Shown here one piece after another: positions 12,701 through 22,359 of a DNA stretch of 64,000 nucleotides. A model generated the notes under the pieces. The model was not told where the DNA came from, did no database searches, and saw only the letters and a list, made by a program, of their open reading frames with translations. Within the stretch, counting starts at the first letter, position 1. Every line of letters starts with the position of its first letter. The position numbers were made by a program, and so were the translations under genes. This DNA comes from Antitrichia curtipendula. Its lineage: Eukaryota; Streptophyta; Bryopsida; Hypnales; Leucodontaceae. The stretch lies in NCBI GenBank assembly GCA_951230915.1, contig OX579642.1:8122001-8186000 (forward strand). The letters are read 5' to 3'.

Positions 12701-14150
12701 TTGTTTATAGTTGTGAAGAAAATAATTTTAGTTTGTGTTTTGTTTAAGTTCATTTTTCTGTTCCTTATTTATTCAAGAAGGTGATCTATTTTGCCAACCA
12801 TTCTTTAGATTCCCACAATCATGTCATTTTGTGAGGATCCAATTTTTACCGGTGAGGTCTTAAAAGCTAGAAAGGGGTCCCAAAATTTTCAATCTTCAAT
12901 ATGTAGAAAGTAAGGGAGCTCCAAATTCAATGCCTATTTTTAAACCATTAAATAAAAATGATAGTAGAACAATTGAACATACATTTCATATGAATCAAAA
13001 TGTCGTTTTGTTAATTTAGCATGAATTTGATTACGCCATCTGTGAAAGGTTACATCTCTTGGTGTTTATGAGTTTTTTGAGTTTTTTTGCATGATATGTA
13101 TATTTGAATGTTTTGTAGTTTCTGTATGTAGTTTCATAATTATGTCTCATAACTTTCATATTGAATTCTAAATATATTCACGAAACAATTTTATATAAGA
13201 TACATGAAGACATCATATTAAAAGTGTAAAACTATGGGGAAGCCATTGACTTCAGCACGACAATGGATCATACCTGAGGTTGCTTAAAGCTCTTCAAATT
13301 ATTAAATTGATTAGTAGTAAATAATATTATTAAATCCAATCATTAAACAAATATTTTTATTAAAAGCCACTATTCATGCCAAGTCTTTTGTAAATATTAA
13401 TGATTTCGATGCAATTTTATTCTTGTAGAATTTGTTTTCCTTACATCCATAAAAATGTTATTACACTTTGCATTCCAAACAATGTAGAACTTCACAAGTC
13501 ATGATGATAATAACTAAAATCTAAAAGGAATCAATTTGAGAATTAGGTGAAGTGCACATTTTCATATCAAATGGCTAATGTTCAAATGCATGGGATGTCT
13601 TTTATGAATCTATTATTGCATTTATTTGACTATTTGATTGATATTATTATGGAAATTTAATCATTTGTCATGCATCTAGAGTCTAAGACAAACAAATTTG
13701 TTATCTATTAAAAAATCACATGAGCATTATATACTAGAGCAATACTTCATATATGCAATAATATTAAATATCTTTATTGGCATTAAGTCATTAAATATTG
13801 TATTGGCATTAAGTCATAAAATATATACAAATTGGCATTCAATTTGTGTGGCATAGCTTTTATTCCTCTAAGATTATTTTAATCCAACAATTAGCAAGGT
13901 GACAAAACAAATTCTTTTTCCAATGACCGATCCGTCGTTCAATTCCCAAAACCAAAATTTAAAGTAGTTCACTTCATTATTGAGTAATATGTAGCGTAGT
14001 GTGGTGCAATGTTCGGGAAGAACTGGCGGCAAAATCAAAGTTAGCCGGTGGAATTGGAAAGAAACCCAGTAACAATTTGAAACTATTGACAAGAAAACGG
14101 TGAAAATGTCTAAATTTTTTTAAATTCTGAATGGAAAAAAGAGAAAATAA
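6730..14150. other. AT-rich, gene-free repeat region
   Basis: No supported gene; the open frames are short and without recognisable motifs. Much of it belongs to one diverged family, recognised by phrases such as CATAACTTTTGACTC, ATAGGATCTTACACTAG, AACCCCTGAAG and ACTGCCCGG. Related copies start near 6.78, 8.28 and 10.98 kb, and again at 49.3 and 62.9 kb. Stretches such as 9600-10450 are A/C-rich and simple in composition. Confidence 0.5.
10985..11940 (+). repeat. Dispersed repeat family R1, copy 1
   Basis: Aligns by eye over about 950 bp, same orientation, with 49290-50235. Shared landmarks in the same order are CAAGAACTGCC, TAGTACAAGTA, GATCTTGTAGT, TGCACTTCAC, ATAGTAAGTAGAA, CATAACTTTTGACTC and a closing GGTCCTT(C/T)AGG(G/T)GTTAA. 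Weaker copies occur near 6.78, 8.28 and 62.87 kb. No coding signal is seen, so it may be a non-autonomous element or a remnant. Confidence 0.7.
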
Positions 14151-14229
14151 CCGGACTTGGTACTTGAAAAACCGCTTAAGTATAGAAATTGGAGGAAATT
14201 AGTCGGTAAAACTAAAAATACTTCCCAAA

Positions 14230-15196
14230 GAGAAGGAGGTTGGGATTGCAGGTTCGGGTTCCCAGATTACAGGTTTGGAACTGGTCCGGGAGGTCAACGG
14301 GAGGTCGGGTGGGAGGTTTGGCCCAGGTTCGTGGACAGGCTCGGGACCAGGATCGGGCACAGGCTCGAGAGGTCGTCACTCCCGTTTGGCGGCGCGGCGA
14401 GGGTGTTCCGGCCATTTGTGTTTTAGCTCCTCTCCTCTGTGGATTTCGGTACACCTTGTCTTGAAGTTTGATTGCGTACTTCCTTGTTTGTATAGGGCTT
14501 TTTCGTTGTGTTCTACTTAGTGCTGTCTGTAGGGTTTAAGGGTTTTGGTATGTGTTCTGCGAGAAGGCCGAATTTGGAGAAGGTCGGTGGTGGTCAATTC
14601 GGAGAAGCTCTGTAACTGTTGTGGAACTTGTGGCGCAATTTGTGGCGCGCGAACTGGGGTGGCGACTTTTACGATTTGTGCGAGTTGTGGCGCAGCGAGG
14701 TCGGAGGTGCGCATTCGGTCGGAGGTGTCACGAGCAGCTCCGCAACAGGTCGCTCGTAAGATCGGGAAGCTTGTAGGTGGTGTGCTCGCTCCAAGGTCGC
14801 GATCGAGAAGCTCGCAGGTGGTGCTTTCTGTAAACCACTCCGCCCTGTCATTTGCTTAGGATTCACTGTCTTCGTTTTCGGATTCACTAGCTTGTGAATG
14901 CTTGATGCTAGATTTGTGTTTGTTGCGTGGGTTCGTTGGTTCTGCTTGTGAATGCTTCATGCTAGAATTTAGTTTGTTGCGTGGGTTTTCAGTTTGTTGC
15001 GTGGATTTTCAGTTTCATTCCTATGTTCAGTTTGTGCAAATTGTGGTTTAGTTCTCAGTAGTTTCTGTTACTTCTTTCTTGAATTCATGTTGATTATGAT
15101 TTCATTTCTTACTTTCCAAGTACTTCCAATGTGCAGATTTTGAACTCTAGGAGAACTGGGCTGCGATTGTATATTGTCTGGAAGACGCACTGACAG
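14230..15196 (+). promoter_or_regulatory. G/C-rich leader region and 5' UTR exon of the ParB/methylase-like gene
   Basis: From 14230 to about 14880 the sequence is strikingly G- and CpG-rich compared with both flanks. This produces many overlapping open frames on both strands that I regard as spurious. A clean donor (GACAG|GTAAGG) follows at 15197, so a non-coding first exon probably ends at 15196. An imperfect direct repeat (TTGTGAATGCTT.ATGCTAGA, then GTTTGTTGCGTGGG) occurs at about 14893 and 14946. The transcription start was not located. Confidence 0.4.
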
Positions 15197-15432
15197 GTAA
15201 GGAATTTCTGGCTTCAATCACTTTCCCGCATTCTTTTTTGTTTTCTGTTTCCAGTAAACATGAATGTCTGCTTGGAAATACAGTTGTATGATGCGTTGTT
15301 TGGGCTACCAGACCAGAGAGAATCTAGTTAAACGAATACCTCAGATAACGAACTCATAATTTAGGGTTTTTGACAAAATATCCACTTCCACAGAATCTGG
15401 ACTGCCTGAAACGATGATGGAGTGAAGTATAT

Positions 15433-16093
15433 TTATCCTCGGGCCGAGGATAAACATACAGAACCCGAAGATGTTTATCCTCGGGCCGAGGATAAACATA
15501 CAGAAACCGATGATAAGTATCCTAGGGATATGTATGCTTATCCTCGGGCCAAAGATAAACATTATACAACTCCAGGATAGGCACTAAAACATAAACCACA
15601 AATATAAAACCAGCCAAAAGCTAACAGAAGCAGCCGGAAACAAATCCACAACCATATTATCCTAGACCCAATGATAAATACAATCAATAGAATAAACTCG
15701 TAGAGATCATAGGCAACAAAGAACCATGAAAAGTAATGTAACTATCTTCGGTCCGAGGATAATTATCCTCGGACCAAAGATAATTATCCTCAGACCCAAG
15801 ATAATTATCCTCGGACCGAAGATAATTATCCTTGGACTGAAGATAAAAACCAAAGTGACTGTCAACCACAAAGAGAAAACTAGCTGAAACATATTAAAAA
15901 ACAACAAACATACAGAGAGACAAACAAACTAAACCAATTACTTCTACTGTACGCCTAAAAAAGAAGAAGAAGGTTATCCTCAACGCAATGATACTCATAG
16001 GCTATGAACGCTCTATGGACCTAAAAAAAATAACAGTACAATGGATGACAGATGTTAATGCAGAGGCTACAATTATCTTCGGGACGAAGATAA
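15433..16093. repeat. Dense cluster of 21-bp palindromes
   Basis: Copies lie at 15433-15453, 15475-15495, 15538-15558, 15657-15677, 15742-15846 (five in tandem, separate entry), 15974-15994 (degenerate) and 16073-16093. The first two are perfect TTATCCTCG/CGAGGATAA versions with centre GGC. Mutated copies usually keep the outer TTATC and GATAA. A related broken half-site occurs near 15511-15530. Confidence 0.9.
15742..15846. repeat. Five 21-bp palindromes in perfect head-to-tail tandem
   Basis: Units at 15742-15762, 15763-15783, 15784-15804, 15805-15825 and 15826-15846 abut with no spacer. Each has the TTATC...GATAA outline; the fourth is TTATCCTCG-GAC-CGAAGATAA. Because 21 is a multiple of three, the minus strand reads as a 7-residue periodic peptide (YLRSEDN-like). 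I take that as a consequence, not a gene. Confidence 0.95.
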
Positions 16094-17567
16094 TCGTAAA
16101 CACTAATCTAAACTGATGAATCAATTTATGCAGATTCTCCTAAAAATGACAGAGGGTACGAGCTACGACTACTCAGCCACCGCCCTGTTTCTCAAGCCAT
16201 TCACAAAATGGACGGCGGAGGAACCATTCATATACGACTGGCCGGAGCTCTACGGCGACCTTTGGCAATTCAGTCCCATTGTAGACTCCTGGACCTTTGG
16301 AATAAACCGGTCAAAGGACTATGTACTTCTACGCCACAGGGTTAAGGATTTAGGAATCTACGTGAACTGGAACCTCGACGAGAAAGTCGCCCTCGTAGAG
16401 CTCCACCATGAGAAGTTCATTGTTCTAACACTTCACGCATGCGACCAATCCGGAAAAGACACAAAGCACACCCACTCCATTGTCCTGCATGAAGAAGACG
16501 ATGTGGGGGCAATCGATCTGGATAACCTCATACGTGGATTACACGAGGGAAATCACGATGAACTGGCGGATGAGTTCCAAAAGAGATTCCATCCATGGAT
16601 CCGTAAAAACGCCAACTACATGGCGAGAAGGATTGGCTACATGTTCAGCAGATTGAAGGACTATGCCAAAGAACATGTAGACAAGCAATCGCGTAACAGC
16701 TTGGGCCGTGGCCAAGTCAGACGCGAAGCTGACACCGAAACGAAGTTAGTATCCGGAGCGCGTGCCCGAACCGGGAGCAGAGGGAGTGGAAGGGGGACTA
16801 CGCGAGCTCAGCTTCCTAAACGGAAGAACCCGGATACATGGGCCATTGAGGTCATAGAGAAGCGCCAGAAACCTGTGGCAGACAGTCGGGCAGGAATTGT
16901 TGGAAGTTCAGGCTCCGCGCTAACAAACGTTCATAATGGGAAGACGGGCGAATATGAGCCCATCCAGAAATTCGAAGTCGTCGGGGCATATTAGAAGGAT
17001 TTCTGGGACAAGCATGCGTCATGCTTCATTTTTGATCCTATGACATTCAAGGTCAACATCTCCAAATGCCATTTGGCCCCTCCAAGATACATCATTCGTA
17101 AACTGGAGATGAAGATTGTTGAAGAAATGAAGGAGACTCTTGTCCATCTTGGGTCCATCCAACAAAGGCAACTAGTATGCCTGACTCCGGTTGACTCCAA
17201 CAGAAGGCTCCTCAAGGAACGTCCTTCGAAGTGGGATGATATTAAGGATGGAAATTTCTATATTATTAATGGACAACATAGCATCACTGCCTCTAAGATG
17301 CTGCAAAGTGGCGGATGCTGCGAGTCCCAAAAGGTAGAGTTGCAGACGTGGAATGCAACGATCGTCTATACGCTTGACGCGAGAAAGCTGACCAAAATAT
17401 CCAAATGGTACAACTCCTCCAATCACCTTGTTCATAGTCAACCGACATGGGGGAACCAGATTTCAGCTTGCAGGCAGGTGTGGAAAGAACTGAAGCGGCC
17501 AACTAATGTGGAACGTGAAGGACTGGCAAGACTGAACAATGCTATCTGCAATTAAGCTGTTTACAAG

Positions 17568-17785
17568 GTATGCACCGTCTCTCTGATTATCTTCGAGGCG
17601 AAGATAAATTGTAGCTACTACTTATATGAAATGGTGCATAGTTCTTCAGTCGTGTAATGTGATTGTAAGACAACGTCGGAGAGTGTGACTATGATTATCA
17701 TCGGGTCGAGGATAATTTGCTCTACCTCCTGCTCTCCTAATGCCTCGGAACTGATGAATGTCTCAATGATAATATTGCCCTGCAG
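17568..17785 (+). other. Intron with two palindromes
   Basis: Donor AAG|GTATGC and acceptor TGCCCTGCAG. Both neighbouring exons are open in phase 0. Two 21-bp palindromes lie at 17587-17607 (TTATCTTCG-AGG-CGAAGATAA, perfect) and 17695-17715 (one arm change). Confidence 0.65.
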
Positions 17786-19120
17786 GAATTCGTAGACGCT
17801 GTGCTAATTCAATATTCGAGCATTAACCCGGACAAAGAAGGTGCCAAGGTGAAACTCGCTTCCGATGTTAAGAATGAAATTAGAATCATTACATTGGCAG
17901 ACGAGACGTACCAATTGTAGGAGGAGTTTCTCCGGAAACACACTGACGGAGAATTGGTGGATCCGGTGACATGCACTGAATACAAGGTTTCCACAAAGAA
18001 CTTCAACCCCAAGAACTTCTCGCTGAAGAGAAAGTTCTTCAAGCACATGGGGCATTTCACGAACAAGGACCTCAAGGAATATGTCCTCCATCTTCTTGGA
18101 AGAACAGAAGGCCGCACCCGCGATTACCCAAAAGTCTCCGTGACTGCTGCAAGGATCTTGTGCGTGGACAACTATAAGGCCGAGCACTGGGTGGAGCGGA
18201 GAAAGCGCAAGAAAATCGTCATGGAGGAGTTCATGGCTCTCGACAAGTCCTTGAAGTTCTGGGACTCACAGGGGGAAGTGATCGATGTCGTATGGAGAAA
18301 ATGGAAGCGCACGAACAAGTTTACTTCCGCCTCGTGGGACTTTATCTTGACTGCCCCGCCCAATTCCTTTTTTGTGAAACGTCTAACGAACGAAGCCAAA
18401 AAGAAGACAGCCGTAGACTTTAAGGACCATCCGAAACTGTTCGTGGTCTATCCCATCTTCAAGATATTCTTGAAGCTGAAGAAGCAGATCGTGGAAACCG
18501 CTGGAAGTGTGTACATCCGGGGGCACCAATGCTATCCGCAGGCTCTTGTCACGAGCCACTAGTGGCCCTACGCTAGTAGAGAACTTCGGCTGGCCGTCAT
18601 AGACTTCCGAATCCTGCCCCGACCAACAGCCAGATCCTCTGATGGTCCTCTGTGTTCTCCACTTCTGAATTACTTGGCTGCTCATTTAAAGCCCGGAATT
18701 ACTACCCCGGACGCCTGGTTATGGATTGTGGGAAGTCAATATGACTTGGAGGTGATGAAAAAATTTGCAGCTTCACGGCTAAAGGACTACGAGGTCAAGG
18801 TGTCGACATACCAGCCCAGCAAAGCTGAGAGGTTGGATAACACCACGACACGAGCCACGCCTTCTGTGGTGAAGCTTGTATTCGTGTTGAAGAAAGGGAC
18901 AGATGGCGAGCCCAAAAATCTGGATGCTGTGAAGAGAGTCTACTCGACGGGCGATATCCCTTACTACAATGAATTCCAGAAGAATACGGAGGCCAAGTAT
19001 AGGATGCACGCCAGTGAGCTGAGGATGGAGTTTTACATTGACATTCTTCAGAGCTTCTGTGTGAAGGGAGAGAACGTCATTGGCATCTACACGGGATCAA
19101 AATTTATGATTGCCGCAAAG

Positions 19121-19378
19121 GTAGTACTCTAACTCCTGCCACCCTTTATCCTCGAGCCGAAGATAATACCCTGAATCCAATGGTTATCTTCGGCTCGAGG
19201 ATAACTATCCATGATACCTAGTTAATATCCATGTAGACCTCCTAGTCTTTTTCTTACTACAATTGTTGTTCATAGACTGCTGAATATTTACCCTCGACCC
19301 GAGGATAACCGTGCTTGAGTATAACTCCAAAAATTCAATGTGAAAATTAGGTGCTAACTTGTCGTCTTGGTCCTGCAG
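19121..19378 (+). other. Intron with three palindromes
   Basis: Donor AAAG|GTAGTA and acceptor GTCCTGCAG|ATG, phase 0. Splicing joins FMIAAK directly to MYGLFYYGI, which completes the motif-I-like segment, so the splice is well supported. Palindromes lie at 19146-19166, 19184-19204 and 19288-19308. The first two are near mirror images of each other (centres AGC and GCT). Confidence 0.7.
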
Positions 19379-20292
19379 ATGTATGGCCTCTTCTACTACG
19401 GCATTACCGAACGACATCAATCCGAGAAGCATCGGGACATGGCAAAATACGGCAGTTCCTTAGACATCAGGGACTTCTGCCATGAGAACTCGCCTTACCT
19501 TCCAGGTTATGAACGTCCAAGCAACCTATCAACTCCAGAACTAGATTCCGAGTCTACGCCGTCCTTAGCTGATACCATCGAAATTGCAGAGAGGGAAGCC
19601 GAATTCCGTGGCCACGGTGGTGCCTTGGAACTCGGAATAAATGAGTTCGGGACGAACACCGAGATGGTCGGCGGCGACGACCTGGATGTTATCATTACGG
19701 ATGTCGAGGTAGAGAATCGGTTTCCGGTATTGAAACCAGTCAAAGTTCAGGAAGAGGCAGAGGACACGGAGCAGGTGGAGGTGATGGTCGCGGCAGAGAA
19801 GACGATCAGAAAGAAGGGCAAGATGCCCATTGAGGGGTTAGTAGCTATTTACGATCTGAGTGAACTCGAGGAGCCCTACTCAGATCTGAATGACATTGAC
19901 TACGGGGATGCGGAGGTCGACGAAGGGGGGCCCTCAAGTGCCAACAATGAAGTTGAATCAGCTTTGGAGGTGCGACCTAAGCCTACTGCGGAGTCCGTTG
20001 CCCAATCAGTTCAGGGTCAAACGAGTTTGCTTCCGGTGAAGCAAGAGAACAAAGACTTCTGGAAGGATCGTGCAGAGAGGAAGGCCCTGAAGAGGGCAGA
20101 AGAGGAAGCCAGATGGGCAGAGCAGCAATTGGAGAAGGACATGTTGAAGGCGGAACTAGAGAAACTCAGGAAAGAGAATGACTCTCTCAAGACACTGACG
20201 CAGGACCCGTCAGTCTCTCGATCCCTTCAACAAATGAGTTCCGGATTTCCACAGGGCTCCGTTCAGAAGTCGACTTCGGCAAACACCCAGCA

Positions 20293-20553
20293 TTATCCTC
20301 AAGGCGAGGATAATGCTGCCTCACCTCGGACCCGTGTGCAGCGAACAACCTCGGCCGATACCCCGAAGGATCTTCGCGTCCAAGATAACGCTGTCTCTCA
20401 TCCTACCTTGGATGAGGACAGTACCAGACCCACCGCTGCTGAACCTGTACTACCATATGTTCGACAGGAGGAACAAGGGCATGACGAGATCCCGGACCAA
20501 ACTGGACCAACAAGACCTGAAGTTGAATCGGGTTATCTTCGATGCGAAGATAA
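20293..20553 (+). repeat. 21-bp palindromes inside coding sequence
   Basis: Perfect copies lie at 20293-20313 (extended to 13-bp arms, CAGCATTATCCTC) and 20533-20553. A decayed copy lies around 20368-20388. All three are in the last exon and read in the same frame, giving YPQGEDN, LRVQDN and YLRCEDN. That frame avoids the TAA created when the palindrome is read from its first base. Confidence 0.85.
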
Positions 20554-20806
20554 CTTGAGCCGGCTCGCTGATGTCGGACTCCAAGGGGAGTCAGTGCCGG
20601 AGACGCAAGAGGAAGGTGAGATTCCGGCGGATCCGGTACCGCTTGCGATTGCCTCTCCGGATCACAAAATGGTGGTTGAATTTGAAAACCCGCTTGACGA
20701 AGAGGAGAGCTTGGACTACGGGGATTACATGGACGAAGAAACTGCCAACATCGATCTCGGTCAGGTACAGTCTCCAACATCTTCAGATCCCTACGATTAT
20801 TCATGA

Positions 20807-21102
20807 GTCTGTCCATTGGGATGTAATGGATGTTCGTGTTGTGGGTTTCTCATGAAGGATCTCTTATGTCGATTCATTCTGAATGACAGGAGGGAATGGG
20901 TAGTCTCTGATTGTTTGGCGTCGACAAACTGCTCTCTGTGACTTCATCTTGTAGGATAGTGTACATACTCGAGCGAAGTGTAGTGAATACTGTAACCAAA
21001 TTGGATAGTAACTCATCAAAACCGGTAGACCGGATGTATTTTAATTACTTGAGAAATATATATACGGGGCACTCTTTTTTCGGTGAATTTCGTGTCTAAT
21101 GG
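20807..21102. other. Short intergenic gap
   Basis: Contains the 3' flank of the upstream gene. No palindrome, no clear promoter and no gene-like frame are seen. Confidence 0.4.
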
Positions 21103-22049
21103 ATGCATTTTGACCATGCTTGTGCTCAGCGCGAAAAATATATGAGTGTGCTTCGACCGTTGCCACTCAAATTACCTCTTACTGGAGGGGTTCTGCAGTC
21201 GCTTAGTGGGGTTAAGTACTGTTCGCCATTTTATGAGTCACCTGATTCCGCATTTCAACAGGTAACTACATATCTTTTCTGTTTTGTTTGATTAAGAAGT
21301 AGCAAGGAAGCGCAGAGAGAGAGTGCCGCGGAGTGTGTCCACGCTAGTTCCTCAACCGCGGCAGAAGTAGTTGAACCTCGTATTTGATTTGAACGGAGTA
21401 CTGTGTGAGTGCTTGTTTCAAAAGTCATTTTTGAAACAACGGCATCACACAGTGCACGAGAATATATTTTCCGACCAAATCCCCACTATCATTGAGTCCA
21501 AGGCCGTCTTCGTTCGTCCCAACATGAGGGAATTCTTAGACGAGCTTTCTAGGATCACAAATCGCATTGTAGTCTGGAGCTCCATGTTGAAGAAGACTGT
21601 GGAACCTGTCGCTGGTTTCCTGTTCCAAAACAACAAGGCGCCCTTCGATATCCTAGGCCAAGAACAGTGCAAGACTATAGAAGTGTCCAAAGGGCAACAC
21701 CTTAAACAAATTGGGAGCCCTTGGAAGTACCTGCTTCTCAAAGTGCTTGAAGAGCAATTGTTCTTAGACCCGGATGATCCAACGTCCTTTAACAAGGACA
21801 ACACTCTTTTCATTGACGACTCTCCGCAAAAGAGCATCCTCAATGAGAACGGGAATGCGATATTCACTTGGTTGCTTGCGCGAGTTCGTTGATGCGAACC
21901 GCATTGGTGTCCCCCCCTTGTCTCCTGAGTCCCATCATGCGTCTGGAGTGGTAAACGGCATGATGGAGTCCGCCAATAATTTTGGGTCCCATTTTGTCTT
22001 GCCGGGGATGAAACTAGTGATTGAGCCAGAGAGACGTAGGAAGAAATAG
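21103..22049 (+). pseudogene. FCP1-like HAD phosphatase, damaged
   Basis: A first exon 21103-21261 (MHFDHACAQ..SAFQQ) can be spliced (CAG|GTAACT; acceptor CGCGGCAG at 21364) in phase 0 to an exon reading K, TAG (21368-21370), LNLVFDLNGVLCE. Residues then show FVRPNMREFLDEL, IVVWSSM and LFIDDSPQKSIL. This is the motif order of FCP1/SCP-like C-terminal-domain phosphatases: a DxDx(T/V) nucleophile motif, a W(S/T)S motif and a DD motif. The second Asp of the first motif is Asn (DLNGV), which in true phosphatases would impair acid catalysis; I recall a plant subfamily with this change. The frame closes at 21892, while the +1 frame continues (REFVDANRIGVPPLSPES..) to 22049, so a frameshift near 21870 is likely. 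It lies directly behind the ParB/methylase-like gene on the same strand. Confidence 0.6.
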
Positions 22050-22359
22050 TACTTCTGTGTATACTCGTCGGTCGTAGAAAGCGTTGTACATACTGTCAAT
22101 ACAAATTATTATGTAAATTTCATTCATGGGTATTAGTAAAATTTTGAAGTTTCATTTTGATTCTATGTTTTGTCTATGTTGAGTTATCTTTGGGTCAAGG
22201 ATAAGTTCTGGTCTTTGAGATCTTGTTGTTTTTGGTTGGAGAATAGTTGTGGAGGCTTTGTCTTATCAATGAATTGAAGATATTAACTATGCAAGTAGTT
22301 TGTTATCTTTGGACCGAGGATAAATTGTGTAAGGGTAATGTACTCTCCGTTTTCTTCAG
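22050..22359 (+). other. Gap, probably an intron, with two palindromes
   Basis: Palindromes lie at 22184-22204 (TTATCTTTG-GGT-CAAGGATAA) and 22303-22323 (TTATCTTTG-GAC-CGAGGATAA). The stretch ends in a T-rich acceptor (TTTTCTTCAG at 22359). As in the upstream gene, palindromes concentrate where introns are inferred. Confidence 0.5.

Larger units (their letters stand above)
15197..16133 (+). other. 5' intron of the ParB/methylase-like gene, packed with palindromes
   Basis: Donor GTAAGG at 15197 and acceptor TTTATGCAG ending at 16133 give a 937-bp intron directly before the translation start at 16146. It contains eleven recognisable 21-bp palindromes, including five in contiguous tandem. The minus-strand gene at 3.8-6.4 kb has an equally long 5' intron carrying the same motif. 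Confidence 0.6.
16146..20806 (+). pseudogene. ParB-like domain / degenerate N6-N4 DNA methyltransferase fusion, four in-frame stops
   Basis: The model is three coding exons (16146-17567, 17786-19120, 19379-20806), both introns in phase 0 with good GT-AG sites, about 1390 codons. The start is the first ATG after the acceptor at 16133. Residues 1-280 are unrecognised and end in a basic stretch. At about 300-420 a ParB/sulfiredoxin-like domain is suggested by PRYIIRKL, EEMKETLVHLGSIQQRQLVCL and FYIINGQHSITASKML (ParB box pattern, Arg replaced by Ser). At about 655-920 the order WDFILTAPPNSFF (motif IV-like, normally D/N/S-PP-Y/F/W), LKPG.., WLWIVGSQ and NVIGIYTGSKFMIAAK (motif I-like) suits a beta-class N6/N4 methyltransferase. 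Residues 1140-1195 form a coiled coil and the tail is acidic. In-frame stops are TAG 16992, TAA 17553, TAG 17918 and TAG 18560, with no frameshift. The changed motif IV suggests reduced or lost catalysis. Domain calls are by eye: ParB-like fairly confident, methylase moderate. Confidence 0.6.

Noticed and set aside
14157..14887. Several overlapping open frames in the G/C-rich leader
   Set aside because: They occur in all frames on both strands because stops are rare in G/C-rich sequence. No domain, and composition follows the DNA.
15742..15846. CRISPR-like array
   Set aside because: The repeats abut without spacers, are palindromic throughout, and lie in a eukaryotic intron.
15684..15869. 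Minus-strand open frame with periodic YLRSEDN-like peptide
   Set aside because: It is the unavoidable translation of five 21-bp tandem palindromes (7 codons each) inside an intron. No start context or extension supports a gene.
16992..18562. Reassigned genetic code (TAA/TAG read as glutamine) as explanation for in-frame stops
   Set aside because: The same genes also use CAA and CAG, other frames in the window end normally, and land-plant nuclei use the standard code. TGA stops also interrupt genes here. Substitution decay explains all three stop types.
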